Below are positions 1-9,172 of a DNA stretch of 64,000 bases, in pieces. This DNA is from Saezia sanguinis (GTDB lineage Bacteria; Pseudomonadota; Gammaproteobacteria; Burkholderiales; Burkholderiaceae_C), in NCBI RefSeq assembly GCF_003991585.1, contig NZ_PQSP01000002.1, positions 452,420 through 516,419 on the forward strand, written 5' to 3'. Under the pieces are notes generated by a model. The model was given only the letters and a program-made list of their open reading frames with translations. It made no database searches and was not told the DNA's origin. The position numbers were made by a program, and so were the translations under genes. Positions within the stretch are counted from its first letter, which is position 1. Each line of letters starts with the position of its first letter.

Positions 1-1
1 G

Positions 2-304
2 GCAGTGGGCCAGTTGCAGTTTGAAGTGGTGGCACACCGGCTGGAGCATGAATACGGCGTCAAGGCGCGTATCATGCCATGCAAGTTTACGCTGGCGCGC
101 TGGGTCACGTGTGACGACCCGAAAGAGTTGCAGCGCTTCATCGGTGCCAATGGGCACCGTGTGGCTTACGATGCGGTGGATGCGCCAACCCTGCTGGTGG
201 AGTATTTTCCTGAGTTACGGGCCATTGAGGAAAACTGGCCGAAGATACAGTTTCATTCCATGCGTGAACATTCCGGACTGGTATTTCAAAATAAAGAAGG
301 ATAG
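2..304 (+). CDS. prfC: Peptide chain release factor 3, C-terminal fragment
   Basis: The reading frame is open from the left edge to the TAG at 302-304, so only about the last 100 residues are present. The stretch beginning VGQLQFEVVAHRLEHEY and ending in the FHSMREH block matches the C-terminal domain of RF3. RF3 is the GTPase that recycles RF1 and RF2 from the ribosome after peptide release. The GTPase domain lies outside the window. The gene reads towards ubiA, whose start is 47 bp downstream. The fragment is short, but the C-terminal RF3 pattern is distinctive. Confidence 0.9.
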   Translation, partial: AVGQLQFEVVAHRLEHEYGVKARIMPCKFTLARWVTCDDPKELQRFIGANGHRVAYDAVDAPTLLVEYFPELRAIEENWPKIQFHSMREHSGLVFQNKEG

Positions 305-351
305 ACGCGGGTTTTCCTTTTTGATCATTTCATGGAACAGGAGACATTGGC

Positions 352-1242
352 GTGAATGTGCGTGCTTATATGAATTTGGTCCGTTGGGACCGTCCCGCGG
401 GCTGGTTGCTGCTGTTGTGGCCGACATTATCGGCATTGTGGTTGGCGGCCGGCGGTTTTCCAGGCTGGCATTTGATTATTGTATTTACGCTGGGCACGAT
501 TCTGATGCGCTTTGCCGGCTGCTGTATCAATGATGTGGCAGACCGCAAGTTTGATCTCTATGTGAAGCGAACAATCCACCGGCCGGTTACCTCCGGAGAG
601 CTCAGTGTGAAGCAGGCGCTGATGTGCGGGGCCATATTGGCGCTGCTGTCATTTGCCCTGGTACTGACGACCAATCTGGCAACCATTGTGGCCTCGCTTC
701 TGGGGCTGTTTGTTACGCTGATTTATCCGTATACCAAACGTTTTTTCTCCATTCCACAGGCCGTGCTGGGGATTGCATTCAGCTTTGGCATACCGATGGC
801 GTTTACTGCGGTGCTGGGCACCAACTGGACCTGGCATGGTGTGATCACAGGCACCCAGATGGGTTATGCCTGGCTGCTGCTGCTGGGCAATCTGTTCTGG
901 GTGATTGCCTACGATACCGAATATGCCATGGTGGATCGCGATGACGATTTGAAGCTGGGCATGATCAAGACGTCGGCCATTACTTTCGGCAAATATGATA
1001 CCTTCATCATCATGCTGTGTTATGTTGCGTTTCTGTTCATCTGGTCGCAGGTCGGATTCAGGCTGGGCGCACGCTGGCCTTACTGGCTGGGGCTGCTGGT
1101 GGCATTTGCGCAGGCGATCTGGCATTACACGCTGATTGAGAACCGTACCCGTGAGGGGTGTTTCAAAGCGTTTACGAAAAATCACTGGATTGGTTTTTCT
1201 ATTTTTGCAGGTGTACTGGCGGGCAGTCTGCTTCCTTATTAA
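352..1242 (+). CDS. ubiA: 4-hydroxybenzoate polyprenyltransferase, copy 1
   Basis: This is an integral membrane prenyltransferase that attaches the polyprenyl tail to 4-hydroxybenzoate in ubiquinone synthesis. The 296 residues are the usual UbiA length. Both Asp-rich Mg-diphosphate motifs are visible, NDVADRKFD and [12 protein letters not shown], separated by hydrophobic helices. The start is a GTG with AGGAG at 339-343. One oddity is that the segment after the second motif reads [14 protein letters not shown]. It carries an extra Met compared with the usual [13 protein letters not shown] seen in copy 2. A second ubiA follows 148 bp downstream, so either copy could be the main enzyme. Copy 1 could have altered substrate preference. 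Confidence 0.93.
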   Translation: MNVRAYMNLVRWDRPAGWLLLLWPTLSALWLAAGGFPGWHLIIVFTLGTILMRFAGCCINDVADRKFDLYVKRTIHRPVTSGELSVKQALMCGAILALLSFALVLTTNLATIVASLLGLFVTLIYPYTKRFFSIPQAVLGIAFSFGIPMAFTAVLGTNWTWHGVITGTQMGYAWLLLLGNLFWVIAYDTEYAMVDRDDDLKLGMIKTSAITFGKYDTFIIMLCYVAFLFIWSQVGFRLGARWPYWLGLLVAFAQAIWHYTLIENRTREGCFKAFTKNHWIGFSIFAGVLAGSLLPY

Positions 1243-1390
1243 GTCAGTGGCTGGCGGAATCAGGCCGGCATTGTTTTAAGAGTCCGCACAGCGACAAATC
1301 TGATCATTTCTGTTTTGAATCTTTTGTTGAGCCCAGCACATCTGCAGATTGAATTACAGTTCATGTGTTGAATTGTGAGGGGAACAGTCA

Positions 1391-2275
1391 GTGAAGTGGC
1401 ATGCTTATTTCAGATTGATGCGTTGGAACAGCCCGGCAACCGGGTTGCTGTTATGGCCAACGATGTCGGCATTATGGCTTGCTGCCCACGGCTTTCCTGG
1501 CTGGCACCTGGTGATTGTGTTTGCTTTGGGATCGGCTCTGATGCATTTTGCCGGTTGCTGTGTCAATGATACGGCCGACCGGGAGTTTGATCTGCATGTC
1601 AAAAGAACGCATGACCGGCCGGTGACGACCGGCGAGCTCACGCCCCGGCAAGCGCTGACATGTGGCGCGGTGCTGACGTTGATTGCATTTGCGCTGGTGC
1701 TCACAACCAATCTGGCGACCATTGCCGCTTCGGTGTTTGGTGCATTGATCACGCTGTTTTATCCTTTTGCCAAACGGTTCATTTCGGTTCCTCAGGCGGT
1801 GCTCGGGGTGGCTTTCAGCTTTGGTATTCCAATGGCGTTTACCGCGGTGTTAGGCGGGCCATGGCATGCGGTGGTGACCGGGCCGGGAATGGGCTATGCA
1901 TGGCTGTTGTTGTTTGGTAATTTCTTTTGGGTGATTGCCTACGATACCGAATATGCCATGGTTGACCGTGATGATGATCTGAAGATCGGTATCAAAACCT
2001 CTGCCATCACATTCGGGCGCTGCGATGTTTTTATTGTCATGCTGTGTTATGGCCTGTTTTTGTCCATTTGGTCTTATGTGGGTATCCGTTTGCACGTGCA
2101 CTGGTTCTATTGGCTTGGAATGGCTGCCGCCGGTGCGCAGGCGATCTGGTATTACACCCTGATCAAAGACCGGACCCGCGAGGGCTGCCTGAAAGCTTTT
2201 AACAACAATCAATGGCTCGGCTTTTCAATTTTTGCCGGCTTGCTGATTGGCGGCATCATTCCACCTGGCGTTTAA
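1391..2275 (+). CDS. ubiA: 4-hydroxybenzoate polyprenyltransferase, copy 2
   Basis: This is a second full-length UbiA paralogue of 294 residues, directly downstream of the first and in the same orientation. It keeps both catalytic motifs, NDTADREFD and [16 protein letters not shown], and the second has the standard spacing. The two proteins align along their whole length with many substitutions. The loop before the motif-2 helix is shorter here (GGPWHAV against GTNWTWHGV in copy 1). The start is GTG, preceded by the purine-rich GAGGGGA around 1378-1384. The divergence indicates an old tandem duplication, not an assembly artefact. The motifs suggest this copy is the canonical enzyme. Confidence 0.92.
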   Translation: MKWHAYFRLMRWNSPATGLLLWPTMSALWLAAHGFPGWHLVIVFALGSALMHFAGCCVNDTADREFDLHVKRTHDRPVTTGELTPRQALTCGAVLTLIAFALVLTTNLATIAASVFGALITLFYPFAKRFISVPQAVLGVAFSFGIPMAFTAVLGGPWHAVVTGPGMGYAWLLLFGNFFWVIAYDTEYAMVDRDDDLKIGIKTSAITFGRCDVFIVMLCYGLFLSIWSYVGIRLHVHWFYWLGMAAAGAQAIWYYTLIKDRTREGCLKAFNNNQWLGFSIFAGLLIGGIIPPGV

Positions 2276-2663
2276 CCGGGCGCATGGCTTTGCTGCGATG
2301 ACCTGTCAGACAGGTGGATGTTGTGCTTCTGTTCGTGCAAAGTGCCGAAGGGTGTTTTGCACACAGCATGCCAGGCAGGTATATCGATATTGCAAAATAA
2401 TCTATACCTGTGTCAAATCGTGTAACTGTATGATTCTATAGATATTTTTGTCATACATGAATTTCATTCATGCATTGGTGAAAATAAAGCGCTTTTTTGA
2501 CAGGTTTTTTCTGTTCAAAATGCCTTATCATTTGAAGTTCCGCCACTGGCCAGGGGCTGTATATGCATCTGGCAATTGCTGGGCGAGTCGGGATAAAGCA
2601 TTCCGGGTGTTGCATAGATGTCAGCGTTCGGGGTGAGCAGGTTTGAAAACGAAAGGTAAATAA
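2276..2663 (+). promoter_or_regulatory. metE upstream regulatory region
   Basis: This 388-bp non-coding stretch lies between ubiA copy 2 and metE. It holds a 7-bp inverted repeat (2301-2315), an 8-bp inverted repeat CAGGTATA/TATACCTG (2376-2383 and 2403-2410), a MetR-type box (2458-2470) and a TTGACA at 2497-2502. No good -10 lies 16-18 bp beyond the TTGACA, which would fit an activator-dependent promoter. GAAAGG at 2651-2656 is the metE ribosome binding site. No convincing small ORF was seen. Confidence 0.6.
2458..2470 (+). promoter_or_regulatory. MetR-type operator upstream of metE
   Basis: TGAATTTCATTCA is an exact match to the TGAA-N5-TTCA consensus of the LysR-family regulator MetR. It sits inside a longer perfect inverted repeat, CATGAAT-TTC-ATTCATG (2456-2472). 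It lies about 190 bp upstream of the metE start and 26 bp upstream of a TTGACA. MetR with homocysteine activates metE in enteric bacteria. The metR gene is not in this window, so the assignment rests on the motif and its position. Confidence 0.7.
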
Positions 2664-4946
2664 ATGGCAAAGACACATTCGCTAGGCTTTCCCCGTGTTG
2701 GTCGTATGCGCGAGCTGAAATTCGCGCTGGAAGATTACTGGGCAGGTAAGGCAGAACTGAAAACACTGGAAGACACCGCACAGAAAATCCGCCAGTACAA
2801 CTGGGGCGTGCAAAAAGGGCTGGACTTTGTGCCCGCAGGTGAGTTCTGTTATTACGACCACATGCTGGACATGTCTACCCGTCTGGGTGTGATTCCTGAG
2901 CGTTATGTGGCTGATGAGTCGGCGGTTACCACCTATTTCCGCATGGCGCGTGGCCGTGCTCCGGGTGGTAAGGATGTGGCCGCACAGGAAATGACCAAAT
3001 GGTTCAATACCAATTACCATTATCTGGTGCCCGAGCTGAAAAAGGATCAGAAGTTTACATTGAATATTGCAGACCAACTGGCACAGATTCGCGCTGCAAA
3101 AGCAGCCGGTGTGAATGTGAAGCCGGTGCTGGTCGGGCCGGTGACTTTCCTGGCATTGGCCAAGCAGCGCGATGCAGGCGAAAACAGCGAAGCACGCCTG
3201 GCACATCTGCCGGCACTGTTGCAGGCGTATGCACAATGGCTGAAGGCTTTGGCAGACGAAGGCATTGAATGGGTGCAGTTGGATGAGCCGATTCTGGTGA
3301 CCGATTTGACGGCAGCATGGCAACAGGCTTTGCAGCAGGCTTATGCCGAGCTGAGCAAAGCACCGGTGAAAATTCTGCTGGCTACTTATTTTGGTACGCT
3401 GGGCAAAAACCTGGATACCGCTGTGAAACTGCCGATGGACGGGCTGCATATTGATGCAGTGGCCGGACGTGCCCAGCTTGATGATGTGCAGAAACTGTGG
3501 CCGCAGGACAAGGTGTTGTCAGTGGGCATTGTCAATGGCCGCAACATCTGGCGCACCAACCTGCGCCAGGCGGTGGAAACATTGCAGCCGATTGCCAAGG
3601 TACGTGGCGACAAACTGTGGGTGGCCCCCAGTTGCTCTTTGCTGCACAGCCCGGTGGATCTGACGTCGGAGGAAAGCCTGGATGGTGAAGTGAAATCCTG
3701 GCTGGCATTCGCAGTGCAGAAAGTGGGCGAAGTGGCCGTGATTGCCAAAGCGCTGAATCAGGGGGTGGATGCGGTCAAGGCTGAACTGGACGATTCCGAT
3801 GCCGTAGTGAAATCCCGCCAGACTTCCAAGCGTATTCATCACGACGCCGTGGCCAAGCGCATAGCTGCAGTGACGGAAGCTGATTACAAACGCAAGAGCC
3901 CGTTCAGTGAACGCATTCAAAAGCAGCAGGCACAGTTGAAGCTGCCGATGTTTGCGACGACCACCATTGGTTCGTTCCCGCAGACGCCGGAAATCCGTGC
4001 TTTGCGTCGCGACTGGCGTGCCAGCAAGCTTTCTGATGCTGATTACACCAAAGCCATTCAGGCTGAAATCAAGCTGGTGGTGGACGAGCAGGAAGCTTTG
4101 GGGCTGGATGTGCTGGTGCATGGCGAGCCGGAGCGCAACGACATGGTGGAGTATTTCGGTGAGTTGCTGGAAGGTTTTGCATTTACCCGTTTTGGCTGGG
4201 TGCAAAGCTACGGTTCACGCTGCGTGAAGCCGCCGATCATTTTCGGTGACGTATACCGCCCCAAAGCTATGACCGTGGAATGGACCAGCTATGCACAGAG
4301 TCTGACGAAAAAACCGATGAAAGGCATGTTGACCGGCCCGATCACGATTCTGGGGTGGTCATTCCCGCGTGACGACCTGGCGCCAAGTCAGATCTGCCAG
4401 CAGATTGCACTGGCTCTGAGCGATGAAGTGCTGGATCTGGAAAAAGCCGGTATCAAGGTGATTCAGATTGATGAACCGGCTTTCCGTGAACTGCTGCCAT
4501 TGAAGAAGGAAGATCAGCCTGCCTACCTGAAGTGGGCGGTGGAGTCGTTCCGTCTGTCCAACAGCGCGGTCGCCGATGAAACACAGATTCACACCCACAT
4601 GTGCTATTCGGAATTCAATGAGATCATTGAACCGATTGCTGCGCTGGATGCCGATGTGATCACGATTGAAACATCACGCAGCGACAATGAACTGCTGGAG
4701 GTGTTCCGCAAGTTCAAGTATCCGAATGACATCGGCCCGGGTGTTTACGACATTCACAGCCCGCGCGTGCCTACGGTACAGGACATGGAGCAGTTGATTG
4801 AGCGCGCTGTCAACTATATTCCGGCCAAGCAGGTCTGGGTGAATCCTGACTGCGGGCTGAAGACCCGCCGCTGGGAAGAAGTACGCCCGGCGCTGAAGAA
4901 TATGGTGGAAGCAGCGCATCACCTGCGCGCAAAATTCAAGGCCTGA
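2664..4946 (+). CDS. metE: Cobalamin-independent methionine synthase
   Basis: MetE transfers the methyl group of 5-methyltetrahydropteroyl-triglutamate to homocysteine, the last step of methionine synthesis, in the cytosol. The 760 residues match the E. coli enzyme length. The family start KTHSLGFPRVGRMRELKFA is present. The zinc ligands expected from the E. coli enzyme can be placed: His645 and Cys647 in HTHMCYSEF, Glu669 in ITIETSRSD, and Cys730 in NPDCGLKTRRW. The SD is GAAAGG at 2651-2656. A MetR-type box lies upstream. The gene is followed by a strong stem-loop and then metF, so two consecutive steps of folate-linked methionine synthesis are side by side. Confidence 0.98.
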   Translation: MAKTHSLGFPRVGRMRELKFALEDYWAGKAELKTLEDTAQKIRQYNWGVQKGLDFVPAGEFCYYDHMLDMSTRLGVIPERYVADESAVTTYFRMARGRAPGGKDVAAQEMTKWFNTNYHYLVPELKKDQKFTLNIADQLAQIRAAKAAGVNVKPVLVGPVTFLALAKQRDAGENSEARLAHLPALLQAYAQWLKALADEGIEWVQLDEPILVTDLTAAWQQALQQAYAELSKAPVKILLATYFGTLGKNLDTAVKLPMDGLHIDAVAGRAQLDDVQKLWPQDKVLSVGIVNGRNIWRTNLRQAVETLQPIAKVRGDKLWVAPSCSLLHSPVDLTSEESLDGEVKSWLAFAVQKVGEVAVIAKALNQGVDAVKAELDDSDAVVKSRQTSKRIHHDAVAKRIAAVTEADYKRKSPFSERIQKQQAQLKLPMFATTTIGSFPQTPEIRALRRDWRASKLSDADYTKAIQAEIKLVVDEQEALGLDVLVHGEPERNDMVEYFGELLEGFAFTRFGWVQSYGSRCVKPPIIFGDVYRPKAMTVEWTSYAQSLTKKPMKGMLTGPITILGWSFPRDDLAPSQICQQIALALSDEVLDLEKAGIKVIQIDEPAFRELLPLKKEDQPAYLKWAVESFRLSNSAVADETQIHTHMCYSEFNEIIEPIAALDADVITIETSRSDNELLEVFRKFKYPNDIGPGVYDIHSPRVPTVQDMEQLIERAVNYIPAKQVWVNPDCGLKTRRWEEVRPALKNMVEAAHHLRAKFKA

Positions 4947-4969
4947 TTGCAGGAGTGCAGGACTTGAAA

Positions 4970-4998
4970 TGCCAGCCTGTCGCTTTGACAGGCTGGCA
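4970..4998 (+). terminator. Stem-loop after metE, terminator-like without T tract
   Basis: A perfect 12-bp stem, TGCCAGCCTGTC with GACAGGCTGGCA, closes over a GCTTT loop 23 bp after the metE stop. No run of T follows, so it is not a classic intrinsic terminator. It may stabilise the metE 3' end or act with Rho. Its right arm overlaps one of the recurrent TTTGACAGG words of this window. Confidence 0.5.
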
Positions 4999-5000
4999 GA

Positions 5001-5013
5001 TGAATCTGATTCA
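5001..5013 (+). promoter_or_regulatory. MetR-type operator upstream of metF
   Basis: TGAATCTGATTCA is a perfect palindrome (TGAATC-T-GATTCA) and an exact TGAA-N5-TTCA match. It lies directly upstream of a TATAAA at 5020-5025 and about 90 bp before the metF start. If that TATAAA is the -10, the box overlaps the -35 position, which would favour repression or an atypical activation geometry. A second exact box occurs before metE. Confidence 0.65.
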
Positions 5014-5065
5014 AAATGATATAAAGAGAAAGAGCATTCGCATTGGCCTGCAGTTCGGGTTGTGA

Positions 5066-6025
<960 letters not shown>

Positions 6026-6057
6026 CCGGCCCGTTTGGCGAAGCGCGGCATTAGGCA

Positions 6058-6885
6058 TTACTTTCCGAATTCGTCAGAGAGTTGCTGGCTGCGCTCGGCC
6101 GCTTTGTGCATGGCTTCAATCAGGTGCTGCTTGATGTGGTGCAGCTCCATATGCGAAAGCGCGGCATAAGTGGTACCGCCTTTGGACGTGACGCGCTCGC
6201 GTAAGGTGGATACCGGGTCTTCAGACTGTGCTGCCAGTGCTGCCGCGCCCGCGACGGTGGCAACTGCCAACTGGCGGCTTTGCTCAGCGCTCAAACCCAG
6301 ATCCTGCCCGGCCTGTTGCATGGCTTCGATCAGGTAAAACGCATAAGCCGGGCCGCTGCCGGATACGGCAACCACGCCATCCAGTTGGCTTTCCTGTTCT
6401 ACCCATACGGTTTGCCCCACACTCTGGAGCAGGGTATCCGCCGCCTGACGGTCAGCCTGTGGAACCGCATTCATGGCATACATGCCGGTAATACCTTGCC
6501 TGACCAGTGCCGGCGTATTGGGCATAACACGCACGATGCGTTCAGTTCCCAGCCAGGAAGCAATGCTTTGCGCTTTAATGCCGGCTGCAACACTGATATG
6601 CAAGGGAGATGAGGCAGGCAAAAAAGGCTTGATGGGCTGAACGGCCTCATGAAAAATCTGGGGTTTGATGGCCCAGACCAGGATTTTGGCCTGTGCCAGT
6701 ATGTCGCTGGCCTGCTCTTGTGTCTGGATGCCGTATGCTTGTTTCAGGTGCTCGCGTTGCTGTGCATTGGGTTCAATGACACAAATGTCTTCCCGCGGGG
6801 TGCCTTGTTGAATCAAGCCGCCTAAGATGGCGGTAGCCATATTGCCGCCACCAATGAAAACAGTCAGTGTAGGGTCAGTACTCAT
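6058..6885 (-). CDS. proC: Pyrroline-5-carboxylate reductase
   Basis: ProC performs the last step of proline synthesis, NAD(P)H-dependent reduction of pyrroline-5-carboxylate. The 275 residues match the family. The N-terminal Rossmann motif reads VFIGGGNMATAILGGL. The C-terminal conserved block LREQVTSPGGTT of the family appears here as LRERVTSKGGTTYAAL. The ATG at 6885 has only a weak SD. It converges with metF and is divergent from the ATPase-phosphatase gene, with a 265-bp AT-rich spacer shared between the two promoters. Confidence 0.96.
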   Translation of the reverse strand: MSTDPTLTVFIGGGNMATAILGGLIQQGTPREDICVIEPNAQQREHLKQAYGIQTQEQASDILAQAKILVWAIKPQIFHEAVQPIKPFLPASSPLHISVAAGIKAQSIASWLGTERIVRVMPNTPALVRQGITGMYAMNAVPQADRQAADTLLQSVGQTVWVEQESQLDGVVAVSGSGPAYAFYLIEAMQQAGQDLGLSAEQSRQLAVATVAGAAALAAQSEDPVSTLRERVTSKGGTTYAALSHMELHHIKQHLIEAMHKAAERSQQLSDEFGK

Positions 6886-7150
6886 AATGGATTGAATCAG
6901 GTTGATATATAAAAGAAGGGGCTAAATAGAAGAAATTATGTAAAGCAAAGGTGATGAAATAATTGTCCCGGTGAATTAAAAAGGAATTTTGCCAAAAATT
7001 ATTTAAAAACGCTTTCACTGTGTATTAAAGCGGTAGTGGGAACAGCCTGTTTAATGTCATAATGAACCACCACGATTTGGATTACCATTGGCAACTCTCA
7101 CGATGCGTACGTTTTTATTAAATTCAGACTCGTAAAATCATAATCAAGCA

Positions 7151-8578
7151 ATGTTACATATTCAAAACCTGACTGTTAAATTTGAACAGAAAAAGATTCT
7201 GCGCTCTATCAACCTGGATATTCCCCAGCAAGGGGTGACCGCGATTTTAGGTCCATCAGGCACCGGAAAGTCGAGCTTGATGCGTACTTTGACCGAATGG
7301 AGCGATGCCGGCGGCAAGTTGCCAGCCTGGGTGGTTGAAGGTGCCATTGTGACAGAGCCCCAGAACCAGCCGGTCAAAATCGGCCTGGTCGGGCAGCGTC
7401 CCAAACTGGCGTTGGCATCGGTGCAGGAAAACCTGATGAGTGAATGGCCGTTGCGCGAACAGTTGACGTGGCAGGAGCAGCAAAGCCGGCTGGCAGCGTT
7501 TTTGCAGGATTATGGTCAGCAAGGCCTGCTGGAAAAGCTCAAGACAAACCTGTTTGATTTGCCGGCGGCCCAAAAGTCCATTGTGGCGATTTTGTCCAAA
7601 GTGCTGGCTGGCTACGATATGTTGCTGATTGACGAGCCTACCGCAGAAATGACGGAAGAGGAGGCGCGTCCGGTGCTGGATCTGGTCCGGCAGTTAGGGC
7701 AGAGAATGGCGGTTGTTTTGGTAACACATTCAATTGCCCAGGCCAAAGATGTGGCAGACCGGGTGGCGTTAATGGCCAGCGGGTGTGTGCAGGAGGCAGG
7801 GGATGCCAAAGCATTTTTTGCAGCCCCCTCAACAGAAGTCGGGGCCAGTTTTTTGCGTACCGGCTCGTGTCCTGAAATGGCATATGAAGAAAGTGAACAC
7901 GATCATGACAGCGATGCAGCGCCGGAGCTCTTTACCTCCAATGTCTCGGCGTTACATCAGGCAGATCGTGGAGTCGCCCCTGATTTCAGCAGCGGGGCCA
8001 TGACAGAAGCATTTGACCCTGTTGCATGGGCCAAGAGCGATGAGGCCAAGGCCAAGACGGAACAGGTGGGCCCGAAAGGGTTTAACTGGATGCTCAAGGA
8101 CATGCTGGCCGGAACGCCGCTGCCGGGCCTGCTCAGAGATGTGAATGACGATTTGCAGGCATTGAAGGATGCCGGTATTACCTGGCTGATTTCTTTGACC
8201 GAAGTTCCTTTTGATGCCAAGCTGGCTGCGCCGTACGGAATTTCCTGCAGCGCGGTTTCCATGCCCGATATGGCTGCGCCAACGATCGAGCAGGCAGAAA
8301 AATTGTGTCGTTTTATTGAGAAAAAACTGACTGAAAATGAAAAAATAGCAGTGCACTGCAAGGGCGGGCAGGGCAGGACAGGAACGGTTTTGGGCTGTTA
8401 TATGATATGGCAGGCACAAGGCATGCTGACCGGCAAAGATGCGCTGAAGGTGGTTCGCAGCGTGGATCGGGGCTGGGTTCAGTCAATTGAGCAGATTGAA
8501 TTTTTAAACCAGTTTGCCGACTGGGTGGCTTCCCAGCCCGGGTTATCATTTACGGTGTCTGATAAAGTGGTTTTATAG
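7151..8578 (+). CDS. ABC-type ATPase fused to a PTEN/DSP-like phosphatase
   Basis: This is a two-domain soluble protein of 475 residues. Residues 1 to about 230 are an ABC ATPase: Walker A GPSGTGKS (34-41), Q-loop region GLVGQRP, Walker B MLLIDEP (157-163) and H-loop VTHS. The signature that should be LSGGQ reads LPAAQ (137-141), so dimer-type ATP hydrolysis may be impaired. An acidic, low-complexity linker follows. Residues about 300-475 are a cysteine phosphatase of the dual-specificity/PTEN-like type: general acid candidate Asp373 in MPDMA, and P-loop HCKGGQGRTG with Cys403 and Arg409. No membrane segments and no permease neighbour are present, so a transport role is doubtful. Two Roadblock-like genes follow. 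The function is unknown, and signalling by dephosphorylation is inferred. Confidence 0.85.
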   Translation: MLHIQNLTVKFEQKKILRSINLDIPQQGVTAILGPSGTGKSSLMRTLTEWSDAGGKLPAWVVEGAIVTEPQNQPVKIGLVGQRPKLALASVQENLMSEWPLREQLTWQEQQSRLAAFLQDYGQQGLLEKLKTNLFDLPAAQKSIVAILSKVLAGYDMLLIDEPTAEMTEEEARPVLDLVRQLGQRMAVVLVTHSIAQAKDVADRVALMASGCVQEAGDAKAFFAAPSTEVGASFLRTGSCPEMAYEESEHDHDSDAAPELFTSNVSALHQADRGVAPDFSSGAMTEAFDPVAWAKSDEAKAKTEQVGPKGFNWMLKDMLAGTPLPGLLRDVNDDLQALKDAGITWLISLTEVPFDAKLAAPYGISCSAVSMPDMAAPTIEQAEKLCRFIEKKLTENEKIAVHCKGGQGRTGTVLGCYMIWQAQGMLTGKDALKVVRSVDRGWVQSIEQIEFLNQFADWVASQPGLSFTVSDKVVL

Positions 8579-8649
8579 AGATTAAAATTCCTGTCGAATA
8601 TCTGAGTGATATTTGTTAAAATAACGCTATAAATAAGAAAGGAAGCCCC

Positions 8650-9054
8650 ATGAGCTCATTGGATTTTGCCTTGCAAAAGGCTGTGACATCAATTCCTGAC
8701 TGCGTTGCCGCAGGTTACGTTGACTTGGATTCAGGGATGTTGTTGGCAATTAAAACAGTGGATTCTCATCCACGGGAAGTGATTGAATTGTTGGCTGCTG
8801 CAACTTCTGATCTGTTTCAAGGACAGAATGTGCAGTTGATTGAGCAGATTTTCCGTAAAGCGCGTGGCGTCAGCGAAGACGGTCGCCATTATTTCCAGGA
8901 AATCATTGTAAACAGTGACAACCTGCTGCACGTATTCCTGCGGGGCAAAAAGCAGCACCAGGTGGGCTGTTTCGTTTGCCGTAAAGGGGCTAACTTGGGG
9001 ATGGTGTTGACCAAGTCGCGGATGGCGATGCCTGAAGTTGAAGCTGCCTTATAA
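8650..9054 (+). CDS. Roadblock/LC7-like protein
   Basis: This is a small cytosolic protein of 134 residues with the outline of a Roadblock/LC7 fold. It has an N-terminal helix, then AAGYVDLDSGMLLAI, which fits the family pattern of a strand pair ending in dG-x-LA. A helix and two further strands follow, ending NLGMVLTKSR. Roadblock proteins usually bind or regulate small GTPases such as MglA, but no GTPase gene is nearby. The SD is AAAGGAAG at 8638-8645. It lies 71 bp after the ATPase-phosphatase gene and is followed at once by a strong intrinsic terminator, so these two genes probably form one unit. The fold call is by pattern and is not certain. Confidence 0.6.
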   Translation: MSSLDFALQKAVTSIPDCVAAGYVDLDSGMLLAIKTVDSHPREVIELLAAATSDLFQGQNVQLIEQIFRKARGVSEDGRHYFQEIIVNSDNLLHVFLRGKKQHQVGCFVCRKGANLGMVLTKSRMAMPEVEAAL

Positions 9055-9063
9055 AAAAATGGG

Positions 9064-9101
9064 AAAAGCGCGTCTCCCATAAGGGGGATGCGTTTTTTTT
9101 T
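9064..9101 (+). terminator. Intrinsic terminator inside the Roadblock cluster
   Basis: A 15-bp stem (with a few G-T pairs) between 9064-9078 and 9083-9097 encloses an ATAA loop. The 3' arm runs into nine T residues (9093-9101). It begins 10 bp after the stop codon of the first Roadblock-like gene. Confidence 0.88.
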
Positions 9102-9107
9102 ATCAAG

Positions 9108-9135
9108 TTGACACAGCAAAACAGTCGGAAATAAT
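9108..9135 (+). promoter_or_regulatory. Sigma70 promoter for the second half of the cluster
   Basis: A perfect -35 TTGACA (9108-9113) is followed after 16 bp by AATAAT (9130-9135), five of six bases of the -10 consensus. It starts 7 bp after the terminator and lies 37 bp before the next start codon, so the two downstream genes should be transcribed independently. Confidence 0.72.
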
Positions 9136-9172
9136 TGGGCTTGTTTTGTGTTGTGCAGGATCATGAGGTTAT

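Noticed and set aside
4970..4998. Classic intrinsic terminator after metE
   Set aside because: The stem is strong but no T tract follows, so it is listed only as a terminator-like stem-loop.
7151..7840. Phosphate or other transporter ATPase
   Set aside because: No permease or binding-protein gene is adjacent, the signature motif is degenerate, and the domain is fused to a phosphatase.
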